Shown here: one piece after another, positions 7,342-17,008 of the stretch
How positions within the stretch are numbered: the first letter of the stretch is position 1
Layout of the letters: every line of letters starts with the position of its first letter
Assembly: GCA_903837135.1 (NCBI GenBank)
Contig: CAILTK010000084.1
Coordinates: 1-40,294 of the forward strand
Direction: 5' to 3'
Source of the DNA: an uncultured Caulobacterales bacterium
GTDB lineage: Bacteria > Pseudomonadota > Alphaproteobacteria > Caulobacterales > Caulobacteraceae
DNA length: 40,294 nucleotides
The notes under the pieces: generated by a model
Databases searched by the model: none
The model's input: the letters and a program-made list of their open reading frames with translations, nothing else
What the model was told of the DNA's origin: nothing
Program-made: the position numbers and the translations under genes

Positions 7342-8388
7342 TCACGCGCCGCGCTGCGCCGCGATCTTCGCCGCCAGCCGGATGGCGGCGATCAGGCTGT
7401 CGGCCCGGGCCAGGCCGCGTCCGGCGATGTCGTAGCCGACGCCGTGGTCGGGCGAGGTGCGGACGATCGGCAGGCCCAGGGTGACATTGACGCCGCCCCA
7501 GAAATCGACCGTCTTCACCGGGATCAGCGCCTGGTCATGATAGAGGCAGAGGGCGGCGTCGTAGGTGGCGCGCGCCGCGGGGTGGAACAGGCTGTCGGCC
7601 GGCCTGGCGTCGGAACAGTCGATCCCGAGGGCGCGCAGGCGCGCCGCCGCCGGGTTGAGGATGTCGATCTCCTCGCGCCCGATCGTTCCGCCCTCGCCCG
7701 CATGCGGATTGAGGCCGGCCAGGACGAGGCGGGGGCTGGGGATGCCGAAGTCGCGGGCCAGGGCCTCGGCCGTCACCCGGCCGACGTGGACCACCATTTC
7801 CTGGTCGAGGGCGGCGATGGCGTCCCGCAGCGGCTGGTGGATGGTCACGAGCGCGGTGCGCAGATCGCCCGCGACGAGCATCATCACCGGTCCCCGCTCG
7901 CCCTCGAACGGCGCGCCGGCCGTGAGCTCGGCGAGAAATTCGGTGTGGCCGGGAAAGGCGAAACCGGCGGCGTAGAGCGGCGCTTTGGCGATCGGAGCGG
8001 TGACGAGGCCGGAGACGGCGCCCGACAGGGCCAGGCCGACCGCGGTCTCGATCCAGCGGATCACCGCGCCCGCATGGGCGGGGGACGACTTTCCGGCCAC
8101 CACGGGCGACACCAGCGGAAGATCGATCACCGGCAGCGCGCTCGCGAACACCTCCATGGCTTCGCCCGGCGAGGAGACGCGCCGGACGGCCCCCTTCATG
8201 CGCGCCGGCATGGCGGCCGCCATAAGGTCGTGTTCGCCCACCACCACGAAGGGCGGGCCGGTATCCCGCAGGGCCGACCACGCCTTGGCGACGATTTCGG
8301 GCCCGACCCCGGCGGGGTCGCCGAGGCTGAGCGCCAGCGGCGTGCGGCGATGAGGACTCGCTGCGTCCGGAAGGGACGGCGCCGTCAC
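7342..8388 (-). CDS. pdxA: 4-hydroxythreonine-4-phosphate dehydrogenase
   Basis: 348 residues. PdxA oxidises 4-phosphohydroxy-L-threonine in the DXP-dependent pyridoxal phosphate pathway. Seen are the N-terminal LALSLGDPAGVGPEI, GHTEFLAELT, LNPHAGEGGTIGREE and CLYHDQALIPVKT, which carry the metal-binding histidines, and the C-terminal TSPDHGVGYDIAGRG. The frame is open upstream, but GTG at 8388 overlaps the surA stop (GTGA at 8385-8388) and gives the expected N-terminus, so it is preferred. Confidence 0.96.
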   Translation of the reverse strand: MTAPSLPDAASPHRRTPLALSLGDPAGVGPEIVAKAWSALRDTGPPFVVVGEHDLMAAAMPARMKGAVRRVSSPGEAMEVFASALPVIDLPLVSPVVAGKSSPAHAGAVIRWIETAVGLALSGAVSGLVTAPIAKAPLYAAGFAFPGHTEFLAELTAGAPFEGERGPVMMLVAGDLRTALVTIHQPLRDAIAALDQEMVVHVGRVTAEALARDFGIPSPRLVLAGLNPHAGEGGTIGREEIDILNPAAARLRALGIDCSDARPADSLFHPAARATYDAALCLYHDQALIPVKTVDFWGGVNVTLGLPIVRTSPDHGVGYDIAGRGLARADSLIAAIRLAAKIAAQRGA

Positions 8389-9737
8389 CGGCTCTCGATG
8401 GTGGCCGAATTGTGCAGGTCGCGCAGATAGCGGCGCGCGATCATGGCCAGCTGTTCGCCTTCCAGCCGGTCCGTGATCTCGTCGCGCGACGGCGCATGCG
8501 GACCGGAGGCGCGCCGGCCGCACAAGGCCACCAGGTGCATGCCGGCCCGGGTACGCACGGGACCGCCGACCTGGCCGATCTTCAGGCCGTCCACCACCTG
8601 CTTGAACTCGGGCGCGAGGTCGTTGACCTCGGTTTCGCCCAGGTCGCCCGCCACGACGCCATCGAACTTGGCCGCGTCGCCTTCGAGGTCTTCACAGGAC
8701 TTCACCTCGGCCTTGAGCGCCGCCAGCTTGGCGCTGGCCGCCTCGACCTGCTCCGGCGTCGCCTGGTTCGAGACCGGGATCGCGGCCTGCTTGAGCGTCA
8801 CCATGGTGGCGCCGACGCCGGCGTGCTTGTCGCGCAGCTGCAGGATGTAGACCCCGTCGCCCATCGGCACCGGGTCGGAGATCTGCCCCGGCCGCATCTG
8901 CGCCAGCGCGGCCTCGAGCGGCGGTTGGAGTTCTCCCGAGCCCAGCCAGCCGGCGTCGCCGCCGTTGGCCGCGGTCGGCAGGGCCGAGAACTGACGGGCC
9001 ACGGCGGCGAACGGCGCGCCCTGTTTGAGCTGGGCGATCAGCTGCTTGGCGCCTTCGATCGCCTGTTCGGGGCCGCCGGCCTTGGCGTTCTCGATGAGGA
9101 TTTCGCTGACCTGGTACTGCGGCTTGGCGGCGGCCGCGTTCATGCGCGCCTCCTCCTGGTTGACCATGGCGTCGCCCACGTGGACGGAGCCGCGGAACCG
9201 GCCGCCGATATAGTTGTGCCAGGCCAGGGTGATGAAGATCTGGTCGGTGAGCGTCTTCTCCTCGACGCCGGCCGTCTTCAGGGTGGTGATGAACTGGGGC
9301 CGCTTGACGCTGTACTGCCGCGCCATGGCGTCGATCTGCTCGTTGAGCTCCTCGGTGGTCGGCTCGAGGTGCACGTCCTTGTTCTTGGCCTCGATCGTCT
9401 TGATTTCCTGCATCTCCAGCCGTTCGTCGACGAGGGCCTTGAGCGCCTCGCGTTCGAGCGCGCGCAGGTTGGCCTCGGTCGCCTGGACGCCGTAGGTGAC
9501 CAGCATCAGGAGCACGCGCTGGCGCAGGTCGTAGGTGGAGATGATGTCGTCGTTGACCGTGGCGGCGACGCCCTCGCTCATGGCCGGGCGCTTGGGCTGC
9601 GCCAGATCGGCCGCCGTCAACGCCGCCGCCGGCGGGGGCGTCTCGGCCGCCGGGGCCGCCGCGGTCTGGGCGTGGGCTGCACCGAAGCACACCGCCGCGC
9701 TCAGAAGGCCAAGCACTAGTGTACGCGCTGCACTCAT
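8385..9737 (-). CDS. surA: Periplasmic peptidyl-prolyl isomerase / outer-membrane-protein chaperone, SurA-like
   Basis: 450 residues with a signal peptide (MSAARTLVLGLLSAAVCFGAAHA). An N-terminal SurA chaperone domain starts VAATVNDDIISTYDLRQRV, followed by one recognisable parvulin domain (about 215-320; QVSEILIENA, GGDAGWLGSGELQPPLEAAL, GDGVYILQLRDK) and a degenerate second one (about 330-420). SurA escorts outer-membrane proteins, including LptD, to the Bam machinery, which fits its place directly after lptD. The ATG at 9737 has a GGAGAGGA Shine-Dalgarno sequence and exposes the signal peptide; an upstream in-frame start would add 25 residues without support. Confidence 0.94.
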   Translation of the reverse strand: MSAARTLVLGLLSAAVCFGAAHAQTAAAPAAETPPPAAALTAADLAQPKRPAMSEGVAATVNDDIISTYDLRQRVLLMLVTYGVQATEANLRALEREALKALVDERLEMQEIKTIEAKNKDVHLEPTTEELNEQIDAMARQYSVKRPQFITTLKTAGVEEKTLTDQIFITLAWHNYIGGRFRGSVHVGDAMVNQEEARMNAAAAKPQYQVSEILIENAKAGGPEQAIEGAKQLIAQLKQGAPFAAVARQFSALPTAANGGDAGWLGSGELQPPLEAALAQMRPGQISDPVPMGDGVYILQLRDKHAGVGATMVTLKQAAIPVSNQATPEQVEAASAKLAALKAEVKSCEDLEGDAAKFDGVVAGDLGETEVNDLAPEFKQVVDGLKIGQVGGPVRTRAGMHLVALCGRRASGPHAPSRDEITDRLEGEQLAMIARRYLRDLHNSATIESR

Positions 9738-9774
9738 TCCAAATCCATCCTCTCCGCCACGACCAGCGGATGCC

Positions 9775-12348
9775 TCAACGCCCATCATAGGGCCTCGTCC
9801 CCGGCCCGACACTAGTACCCAATGTGGCCAGCGTTAGGCGGAAGGTCACCGAATCCGATGAGCCGATCAGTGTGCTGTAGGTTTCGTCATGCGTATAGAC
9901 GACATCCACCCGCACACAGTCGTCTTGATAGAAAATGCCGAATTGCGCCACTGGGAATATCCGCGTCTGAAGGTCGCGCGTGATATTGGCGAACATCCCC
10001 CAATGCTTGGCGAGGAAGGTGGCGCCGCTCAGCTCGGCGCTCTGGGTCTTGCCGACCACGGTCGCGCCGTTGAGCACGATGCCGCCGAACGGCGAGGGGC
10101 AGGTGGTGCTGGCGCACTGCACCTGAAGCACGCCGTTCTCGTTGTACTGGTAGCGCATGGTCAGCGTGGCTCGGCCGACCGCCAGGTTCACCCCGGCCGA
10201 CTCCTCGTGCACCTTCCAGGTGTCGGCGTCCGAACGCGCGCGGTTGAAGAACGAGAGTCCGGGCATGGGCGTGATCGTGACCGCGCTGACCCAGTCGGAC
10301 GAGGTTCCCTGCAGGCCCGAGGTGGCGTTGAACATGAGGTCGGGCGCGGTGCGGAAGACGCGGCCGACCAGCACGCTGGCGCTGCGTCCCCCGCCGAAAT
10401 CGAAGGTGGCCCGGCCGCCCACGTTGGCGCGCGCGCCGCCTTCGTAGAGGTCGTAGCCGGGGACCCGGTTGATGGTGAACAGGGTGGATTCGTCGAACGT
10501 GAAGGAGGCGGAATCCTCGTTCGGGATGTTGGGATTGAGGTGCGCCTTGGGCGAGGCCGCGAGCTCGATCAGCGGCTCCAGGATCACCGAGCCCGCGCCG
10601 AGCGGCCGGAAGAAGGGCCAGGAGGCGTCCAGGCCGATCGTGCCGGCGCCGCGCGGAATGAAGCTCTTGCCGGACGAGAGACTGGTGTAGTTGGCGGTGG
10701 TCGCCAACGCCCCGCTCTGACCGGGAACCGTGTACGGATCGATCGAATAGAGGTCGCCGCGCGCCTGCAGGAAGGGCGAGACGCGCATGCCGTTGTCGAA
10801 GGTCAGGTCGGTCCGCCAGTCGCCCTCGGTCGTCACCCGCCGGCTGTCGGTATAGGTCAGCGAGGGGGCGTTGGTGACGCGGTTCGGCTGAATGATCTGC
10901 TGGGCGGTCGTCGCCGTCGCGGGGATGACGGTCGGAACGAACGGCTGGGGACCCGCCGGATTGAGGCCGGTCGGATCGCTGACCGCGATCACCGGATTGC
11001 TGCGGCTGAGCGCCACGGCGCTGACCAGCAGGCGCAGCTGGCCGCCGAAGATCGGGGAGGTGGGATCATAGCGCGCCTCCACCAGGGGCCCGACCACCGG
11101 GAAGGCCGAGCCGGTGTCGTAGCTCTGGATCACCTGCTTGTTCACGGTGTCCCGGATCGACTGATAGTCGAGCGCGGCGATCGAGATGTAGGACTGGCTG
11201 TCCTGCCGGGTGGCGTAGATCTGGCTGATCAGCCGGTCGGTATCGGTCTTGAACGGCCCGCGATCCTGAAACAGCTGGCGGACGCCGTAGCGCTGGAAGA
11301 AGGTCGGGTCGGTGACCTGCTCGGCGCCGAAGCCCACCGTGAAGCGCGGATCGAGCTGCCAGGCGCCCTTGGCCAGAATGTAGGACCGGTCGGTATCGGC
11401 GCCGAACTTGTCGCCGTGGCTGTCGAACAGCTGATCGTGGGCGAAGCCGGCGCGGATGTCGAGCAGGCCCGAATAGAACTGTTCGCGATAGCGGAGATTG
11501 AGCTCCGGGTTCACGGCGGTGTTGAGCTGCGGATCGACGATCAGTTCCGTCGACGGGTTCAGCGCGAACAGATAGGGCTGCTCATAGCTGAGGCCGCGCC
11601 GCTTCGAGTACTCGATCTTCGGGGTCAGGAAGCCCGACTTGCGTTCGACGGTGGGGTCTGCGTGCCAGAAGAACGGCAGCGCCAGGATTGGCACGCCCTT
11701 CACCCGGATCACCGCGTGCCGATAGTAGATGACCCCCTGATTGCGGTCCTCGACGATGGTCTGCGCTTCGATCGAGAAGGTCGGCTCCTTGGGGGAGCCA
11801 TCGGTGTTGCAGATGTTGCAGGGGGTGACGCGGCCCTGGCGGAAGGTGTTCACCGAATCGTTGCGGTGCACCGCCGAGTTGGCGACGATGGTCACATTGT
11901 CCTGTAGCCGGGCGGAGAAGCCGAGCTCGAACCCGGCCCGGAACTGGTCGTCGAGCTCCGCCTCCGAGGCGTAGGTGACCGTGCCGTCGGCCGAGATCAT
12001 CACCACATGACCTAAGGCGTGGGTCGCGCCGTTGACCCGGTTGTAGATGACCTTGTCCGCCCGCAGGGTCCGCCCCTGGTAGCGCGCCTCCACATGCCCC
12101 TCCGCGGTGACCACGCTCTTGAGGCGGTCGTCGATCAGGTCGTCCGCTTCCAGGTAGACGTCGTGTCCGCCAAGGCCGTCGTCGGCCACCGGCGTGGGAG
12201 TGGCCGGCTTGCTGGAGGCGGTCCTGTGCGGCGCGGCGAGCGCGGCCAGCGGGACGCTGAGCACGACCGCTCCCGCCAGCAGGGCGAACAGGCGTGTTCG
12301 CGCGCGGCCGCGCCTGGTTGCATCGATCGCGTACGCCGTTCGGCGCAT
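9775..12348 (-). CDS. lptD: LPS-assembly protein LptD
   Basis: 857 residues with a signal peptide ending near ALAAPH (about 39-40). An OstA/LptA-like N-terminal domain (about 60-170; EADDLIDD, AEGHVEARYQGRTLRADKVIY) is followed by the large beta-barrel domain. LptD inserts lipopolysaccharide into the outer leaflet of the outer membrane. A CNIC motif (Cys 177 and 180) and three C-terminal cysteines (QCASTTC and DDC) are candidates for the disulfides that mature LptD needs. ATG at 12348 directly precedes the signal peptide; an in-frame ATG at 12423 would add 25 residues. It heads the surA-pdxA-rsmA operon. Confidence 0.95.
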   Translation of the reverse strand: MRRTAYAIDATRRGRARTRLFALLAGAVVLSVPLAALAAPHRTASSKPATPTPVADDGLGGHDVYLEADDLIDDRLKSVVTAEGHVEARYQGRTLRADKVIYNRVNGATHALGHVVMISADGTVTYASEAELDDQFRAGFELGFSARLQDNVTIVANSAVHRNDSVNTFRQGRVTPCNICNTDGSPKEPTFSIEAQTIVEDRNQGVIYYRHAVIRVKGVPILALPFFWHADPTVERKSGFLTPKIEYSKRRGLSYEQPYLFALNPSTELIVDPQLNTAVNPELNLRYREQFYSGLLDIRAGFAHDQLFDSHGDKFGADTDRSYILAKGAWQLDPRFTVGFGAEQVTDPTFFQRYGVRQLFQDRGPFKTDTDRLISQIYATRQDSQSYISIAALDYQSIRDTVNKQVIQSYDTGSAFPVVGPLVEARYDPTSPIFGGQLRLLVSAVALSRSNPVIAVSDPTGLNPAGPQPFVPTVIPATATTAQQIIQPNRVTNAPSLTYTDSRRVTTEGDWRTDLTFDNGMRVSPFLQARGDLYSIDPYTVPGQSGALATTANYTSLSSGKSFIPRGAGTIGLDASWPFFRPLGAGSVILEPLIELAASPKAHLNPNIPNEDSASFTFDESTLFTINRVPGYDLYEGGARANVGGRATFDFGGGRSASVLVGRVFRTAPDLMFNATSGLQGTSSDWVSAVTITPMPGLSFFNRARSDADTWKVHEESAGVNLAVGRATLTMRYQYNENGVLQVQCASTTCPSPFGGIVLNGATVVGKTQSAELSGATFLAKHWGMFANITRDLQTRIFPVAQFGIFYQDDCVRVDVVYTHDETYSTLIGSSDSVTFRLTLATLGTSVGPGTRPYDGR

Positions 12349-12448
12349 GACCAGCCCGTCCTCCCCACGTCGCGGCGTCGGCTCGCGTTCGATCTGGCTT
12401 CTCGCCGGTTCGGATGGAATCATCTGAGCCAGACAAAAAGGGCGTAGA

Positions 12449-12454
12449 ATTATA
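12449..12454 (-). promoter_or_regulatory. Candidate -10 element for the lptD operon
   Basis: Read on the minus strand, TATAAT at 12454-12449 is a consensus -10 hexamer, rare in this GC-rich DNA, and it lies about 100 bp upstream of the chosen lptD start. A TTGCCG at 12479-12474 is a poorly spaced (19 bp) -35 candidate. GCTAGACC, close to the Caulobacter -10 form, lies between. Confidence 0.4.
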
Positions 12455-12532
12455 GGCTTGGAGCACGGTCTAGCGGCAAAACCGCGTACGCTTTCGCCTA
12501 CCCTGCTCTAATCCAACGCCCCGTGACGCTGG

Positions 12533-13633
12533 TCAACCGTCTTCGGTGTAGCAAAGCAAGGTGATGCCGACGAGCAACGCCATCACCGGGGGCGCCCAGG
12601 CGGCCACGATGGGCGGCAGGACGTCCGACTTTCCGAGCGAACTGCACAGCTGATTGAAGAAGAAGAACACGAACCCCAGGGCCACGCCGGACCCGGCGAA
12701 CTGGGCCATGCCGCCGAGCCGCAGCAGCCGCAGCGAAAAGGCGGCCGCCAGCACCGACATGGCCGCGTACATCAGCGGCGTGGCCAGGAGCTGCTGGAGC
12801 TGCAGCCGATAGGCCGTCGCCGAGATCCCCGCCGCCTCGGTCCGCACGATCAGCTCCGGCAACGACCAGAACGGGATGGCGTTGGCGGCCGAGAACCGCT
12901 CGAGCGCCGTGTGCTCGCTGAGGTCCGACGGCAGCTCGAGCGTCGGCGAACTGACGCCGAGCGCGCCCGGGCCGAACGAGCGGACGCCGGTCAGGGTCCA
13001 GGTCTTGTGCCGGAGCACCGCCTCGGTCGCCTCGAACCGCTCGGAGAACTGCAGCCGCCCGTCGGGGGCGACCTTGTTGACGAACAGGCTGACGCCCCTG
13101 AGGTGCACGCCGGGCCCCTGGTTCGACCGGGCGCGGATGATGATCTGGCGATGCTTGTCCCCTTGCCGCAGCCAGATGGTCTTGTCGGCTCCCGCCGGAC
13201 CGTCGAGCAGCTGGGCCTTGAGGCGCTCGAAGGTCGCGCTCATCTCCGAGGCGATCGGGTTCAGGGCGGCCATGGTGAGCAGGCCGATCACCGCGGCGGC
13301 GGCGGCGGCGGGCATGACGAAGCGCCAGGCGGAGACGCCCGCGGCGCGCAGGGCGATGAGCTCGCTGCGGCGATTGAGGTTCATGAAGGCGGTGAGCACG
13401 CCGAACAGGAAGGCGAAGGGCATGACGATCAGGATCACGCCCGGCGATTCCAGCAGGGCGAGGCCGAACAGGGTTCCGGCCGAGACCTCGCCCCACGCCG
13501 GGTTCACCGACCGGCTGAGCTCGACGAAGTTGCTGAGGATGATGACGGCGCTGAGCACGACCAGCGCGCCGCCGACCGCCATCATGGTCCGGGCCGTGAC
13601 ATAGCGGCTGACCTGGCCGGGAAACAGGCGCAT
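12533..13633 (-). CDS. lptG: LPS export ABC transporter permease LptG
   Basis: 366 residues with the LptF/LptG layout: three transmembrane helices at the N-terminus (first about 17-40, then 60-80 and 95-120), a periplasmic beta-jellyroll domain (about 125-265) and three C-terminal helices from about 275. LNRRSELIALRAAGVSAWRF is the cytoplasmic coupling helix that contacts the LptB ATPase. It works with LptF to extract lipopolysaccharide from the inner membrane. ATG lies one base after the lptF stop. LptG rather than a second LptF is inferred from position and similarity. Confidence 0.93.
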   Translation of the reverse strand: MRLFPGQVSRYVTARTMMAVGGALVVLSAVIILSNFVELSRSVNPAWGEVSAGTLFGLALLESPGVILIVMPFAFLFGVLTAFMNLNRRSELIALRAAGVSAWRFVMPAAAAAAVIGLLTMAALNPIASEMSATFERLKAQLLDGPAGADKTIWLRQGDKHRQIIIRARSNQGPGVHLRGVSLFVNKVAPDGRLQFSERFEATEAVLRHKTWTLTGVRSFGPGALGVSSPTLELPSDLSEHTALERFSAANAIPFWSLPELIVRTEAAGISATAYRLQLQQLLATPLMYAAMSVLAAAFSLRLLRLGGMAQFAGSGVALGFVFFFFNQLCSSLGKSDVLPPIVAAWAPPVMALLVGITLLCYTEDG

Positions 13634-13634
13634 G

Positions 13635-14786
13635 TCAGACGGCTCCCGCGGGGACGGCCGGCGGCATGGGCGAATGCGGCGTGAGCGAGGTCAGCGCATT
13701 CGACGCCCGCCCCCCCCGGAACAGAAGGCGCGCCGCCACCAGCGCCGGGATCAGCGGCACGAGGTATTGCAGGATGTTGAGGCCGGAGTTGGCGTTGCAC
13801 GCCGCCTGCGCGCCGAACCCGAGAATCCGCACGGCGACGGCCACCGCCGATACCGTGGCGATCCGCGAGGAATAGCCGGTCCGGCTGAACGCGCCGCCGA
13901 GCACGCCCGCCAGGGCCAGCATGACCACGGCGATGTCATAGAGCGGCGCGGCGAGGCGGGAGTGCGCTTCGGCCAGGTATTTCTTGCGGTTGCGCCGGTC
14001 GTCGGGGTTGGTCTTGTCGGGTTTCAGCAGCTCGTGGATGAACTTGTCGGACGGCTTGTAGGCCAGGACGTCCTCGGTGTTCACATAGGGGGTCAGGTCG
14101 AGGACGTATTCGCCGAAGGTCAGGTAGTTCAGGTTCCCCAGCTTGGAGAGCTGCTGGTTCGAGCCGTCGTGCAGGACCATGGCCGGCTTGCCGTCGCGCA
14201 CGACGATCTCGCCGCTCTTGGCGTCGAACGTGCTCGACGAGCCGTCCGGCTTGGATTCGTCGATGAAGATGTTGTTCATCACGCCCTTCTGATCGGTCGA
14301 CTGGGTGTAGACGGTCAGGCCCTTGCCGGGCTGGGCGAAGGCGCCGTCGCGCACCAGGCTGGTCATCAGGTCGGTCTTCACTCGGAACACCTCCTCCTGG
14401 CGCTGGCGCTGCGCCCAAGGCGCGATCCACAGCATGGTGACCAGCGTGACCATGGCGGCGAGCACCGCCAGGCGCATGAACGGAGACACCACGCGCCAGC
14501 GACTCATCCCGCCGGCGAAGCAGACCACGATCTCGTGCTCGGTGTGCAGCCGGTTGAGGGTGATCAGGGCGGCCACGAACAGGGCGATGGGCAGGACGAT
14601 CGACAGCATCTGCGGCATCGACAGGGCGACGATCTTGGCGAACACCACCACCGACTGGTGCTTGTCGACGACGATGTCGAGGAAATACAGCGTCTGGGTC
14701 AACAGGGCGACGACGCCCAGCGCCAGGGTGGCGGCGATGGTCGGGCCCAGGAACTGGCGGAAGAGGTAGCGTTCGATCAATCGCAT
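13635..14786 (-). CDS. lptF: LPS export ABC transporter permease LptF
   Basis: 383 residues beginning MRLIERYLFRQFLGPT, the usual LptF N-terminus. Transmembrane segments flank a periplasmic jellyroll domain (about 115-285), and a coupling helix reads LNRLHTEHEIVVCFAGGMSRWR. It forms the heterodimeric permease with LptG, encoded next. The in-frame frame extends 13 residues upstream, but the ATG at 14786 gives the canonical start. It is divergent from pepA across 131 bp. Confidence 0.94.
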   Translation of the reverse strand: MRLIERYLFRQFLGPTIAATLALGVVALLTQTLYFLDIVVDKHQSVVVFAKIVALSMPQMLSIVLPIALFVAALITLNRLHTEHEIVVCFAGGMSRWRVVSPFMRLAVLAAMVTLVTMLWIAPWAQRQRQEEVFRVKTDLMTSLVRDGAFAQPGKGLTVYTQSTDQKGVMNNIFIDESKPDGSSSTFDAKSGEIVVRDGKPAMVLHDGSNQQLSKLGNLNYLTFGEYVLDLTPYVNTEDVLAYKPSDKFIHELLKPDKTNPDDRRNRKKYLAEAHSRLAAPLYDIAVVMLALAGVLGGAFSRTGYSSRIATVSAVAVAVRILGFGAQAACNANSGLNILQYLVPLIPALVAARLLFRGGRASNALTSLTPHSPMPPAVPAGAV

Positions 14787-14871
14787 GCAGTCAGGCGGGC
14801 CGGCGCCGCGTCCTGGACCCATCAACGGATGGTCCGGCCGGCTCGCCCCTTCTATACGCGACGCTTAGCGC

Positions 14872-14879
14872 GCTACAAC
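14872..14879 (+). promoter_or_regulatory. Candidate Caulobacter-type -10 element for pepA
   Basis: GCTACAAC matches the Caulobacter housekeeping -10 consensus GCTANAWC at all positions and lies 38 bp upstream of the pepA ATG. No good TTGACG-type -35 is seen at the proper distance. Confidence 0.3.
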
Positions 14880-14917
14880 CGGGCTCAGGCAAGCAAAGTC
14901 CGTCAGGAGTCCGGTTC

Positions 14918-16405
14918 ATGAAGATCGAGTTCATTCCCGCCGTCGGCGTCAGCGAGGCGCCCGACGCCCTGGCCGTGCTCGTATTCGAAGAGGGCGTGCT
15001 GTCGGCGGGGGCGGAAGATCTCGACAGGGCCACCGGCGGAGCCGTGCGGCGCGCCATCGCCGCCTCGCGCTTCACCGGCAAGAGCGGTCAGACGCTCGAC
15101 CTGCTGGCTCCGAACGCCATCAAGGCCGGCCGCGCCCTGATCGTCGGCGGCGGCCCAGGTCCGGAGATCGCCGCCGAAACGGCGGAAAGCTTCGCCGCCC
15201 ACGCCTACCAGGCGCTGAAGCTGTCCGGGGCCGAGCACCTGTGGCTGATGCTGGCGGGCGCGGCGCCCGACGCCGTCGCCCAGGCCGCCTTCGGCGCCCG
15301 GCTCGCGGCCTACCGGTTCGACCGCTACCGGACCAAGGACGGCGAGGACAAGAAGCCGTCCATCCAGCGCCTGTCGGTCGTCTGCGTCGACCCCAAGGCC
15401 GCCAAGAAGCTGGCCGCGCCGCTGGGCGGGATCGCCGACGGGATCGAGTTCACCCGCGACCTGGTGTCCGAGCCCCCGAACGTCCTCTATCCCGAGGAGT
15501 TCGCCCGGCGGGTCAAGAAGCTCGAGAAGCTTGGCCTGGAGGTCGAGATCCTCGGCGAGAAGGAGATGAAGAAGCTCGGCATGGGCGCCCTGCTCGGCGT
15601 CGGCCAGGGCTCCGAGCGGGAGACCCAGCTCGTGGTGGTCCAGTGGAAGGGCGCCAAGGACAAGGACGCGGCCCCCGTCGCCTTCGTCGGCAAGGGCGTC
15701 ACCTTCGACACCGGCGGCATTTCGCTCAAGCCGGCCGAGGGCATGGAGGACATGAAGTGGGACATGGGCGGGGCCGGGGCGGTGGCCGGGCTGATGTGCG
15801 CCCTGGCCTCGCGCAAGGCCAAGGTCAACGCGGTCGGCATCCTCGGCTTGGTGGAGAACATGCCGGACGGCGCCGCCCAGCGCCCCGGCGACATCGTCAC
15901 CTCCTACTCCGGCCAGACCATCGAGGTGCTGAACACCGACGCCGAGGGCCGGCTCGTGCTCGCGGACGCCCTCTGGTACTGCCAGGAGCGGTTCAAGCCG
16001 CAGTTCATGATCGACCTCGCCACCCTGACCGGGGCGATCATCGTCGCGCTCGGCAACGACTTCGCCGGCCTCTACGCCAACGACGAGGCGCTGGCCGAAA
16101 AGCTGCTGGCGGCGTCCAAGGCCGAAAAGGAGGGGCTGTGGCGCATGCCGCTGCCGGCCGCCTACGACAAGCTGATCGATTCCATGGCGGCCGACGTGAA
16201 GAACATCTCCGGCGGCCGGGGCGGCGGTTCGATCACCGCGGCCATGTTCCTGCAGCGCTTCACCAACGGCGTGCCCTGGGTGCACCTCGACATCGCCGGA
16301 ACCGCCTGGCGCAAGCCCTCGGTCGCCCCGACCAGTCCGGACGGCGCCACCGGCTACGGCGTGCGCCTGCTCAACCGCCTGGTGGCGGACAACTATGAGG
16401 ACTGA
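14918..16405 (+). CDS. pepA: Leucyl aminopeptidase (M17)
   Basis: 495 residues, typical of the hexameric dimetal aminopeptidases that trim N-terminal residues from cytosolic peptides. The catalytic C-terminal domain shows VGKGVTFDTGGISLK at about 257-271 (metal-binding Lys 259 and Asp 264), the glycine-rich KWDMGGAGAV, and the family signature NTDAEGRL at 339-346. ATG at 14918 has a good AGGAG ribosome site (CAGGAGTCCGGTTC). The gene is followed by a paired-palindrome repeat before holC. In some bacteria PepA also binds DNA; nothing here shows that. Confidence 0.97.
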   Translation: MKIEFIPAVGVSEAPDALAVLVFEEGVLSAGAEDLDRATGGAVRRAIAASRFTGKSGQTLDLLAPNAIKAGRALIVGGGPGPEIAAETAESFAAHAYQALKLSGAEHLWLMLAGAAPDAVAQAAFGARLAAYRFDRYRTKDGEDKKPSIQRLSVVCVDPKAAKKLAAPLGGIADGIEFTRDLVSEPPNVLYPEEFARRVKKLEKLGLEVEILGEKEMKKLGMGALLGVGQGSERETQLVVVQWKGAKDKDAAPVAFVGKGVTFDTGGISLKPAEGMEDMKWDMGGAGAVAGLMCALASRKAKVNAVGILGLVENMPDGAAQRPGDIVTSYSGQTIEVLNTDAEGRLVLADALWYCQERFKPQFMIDLATLTGAIIVALGNDFAGLYANDEALAEKLLAASKAEKEGLWRMPLPAAYDKLIDSMAADVKNISGGRGGGSITAAMFLQRFTNGVPWVHLDIAGTAWRKPSVAPTSPDGATGYGVRLLNRLVADNYED

Positions 16406-16413
16406 AAACGCAT

Positions 16414-16549
16414 CCTTTCCCCCCTCGAGGGGGAGAGGGCAGGGTGAGGGGGGTGTCGGCGATCAGCTGGTCGGTTCGCGCCAGGCGTTCGGCCGCCTTC
16501 GTCGGCCGCACCCCCGCCCCCTGACCCCCTCCCCTCAAGGGGGAAGGGG
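16414..16549. repeat. Paired-palindrome intergenic repeat, copy B
   Basis: A left hairpin at 16414-16438 is centred on CTCGAG and a right hairpin at about 16525-16549 is centred on CTCAAG. The interior has GGGTGAGGGGGGTG (from 16442) facing CACCCCCGCCCCCTGA, which can pair as a longer stem. It shares the architecture of copies A and C. It fills nearly the whole gap between pepA and holC and ends 12 bp before the holC ATG, so it may affect transcription or translation of holC. Confidence 0.8.
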
Positions 16550-16561
16550 CCCCGTCGGCCC

Positions 16562-17008
16562 ATGAGCGAGATCTGGTTCTATCACCTGGAGCGGTCGGCG
16601 CTGGAGCCGGTGCTGGCGGATCTGCTCGAGCGGACGCTGAAGCGGGGCTGGCGGGCGGTGGTGCGCTCGCCGGACCCGCAGCGTATCACCGCCCTTGACG
16701 ACAGCCTGTGGACGTTCCGGGACGACAGCTTCCTTCCGCACGGCCGGGCCGACGAGCCGATGGCCGAACGCCAGCCGATCCTGTTGTCCGCCGACGAGGG
16801 GCGCCCGAACGACGCCAACGCCCTGTTCCTGCTCGACGGCGCCGATCTCGGAACGCTCGCGGGCTACGAGAGGCGGCTTTACCTTTTCGACGGACGGGAC
16901 GAGGCTCAACTGGCGCAGGCGCGCAATCGCTGGCGCGAGGCGAAGGGGAGCGGCGCGGCCGTCTCCTACTGGCGCCAGACCGAGCGGGGCTGGGAGAAGC
17001 AGGCATGA
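16562..17008 (+). CDS. holC: DNA polymerase III chi subunit
   Basis: 148 residues of the HolC family: MSEIWFYHLERSALEPVLADLLERTLKRGWRAVV at the start, then SFLPHG and a second half with NALFLLDGADLG. The chi subunit links the clamp loader to single-strand-binding protein. The pepA-holC order is conserved in many proteobacteria. Its TGA overlaps the ATG of the next lipoprotein gene (ATGA at 17005-17008). The sequence upstream of the start is the end of repeat copy B, with little sign of a ribosome binding site. Confidence 0.93.
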   Translation: MSEIWFYHLERSALEPVLADLLERTLKRGWRAVVRSPDPQRITALDDSLWTFRDDSFLPHGRADEPMAERQPILLSADEGRPNDANALFLLDGADLGTLAGYERRLYLFDGRDEAQLAQARNRWREAKGSGAAVSYWRQTERGWEKQA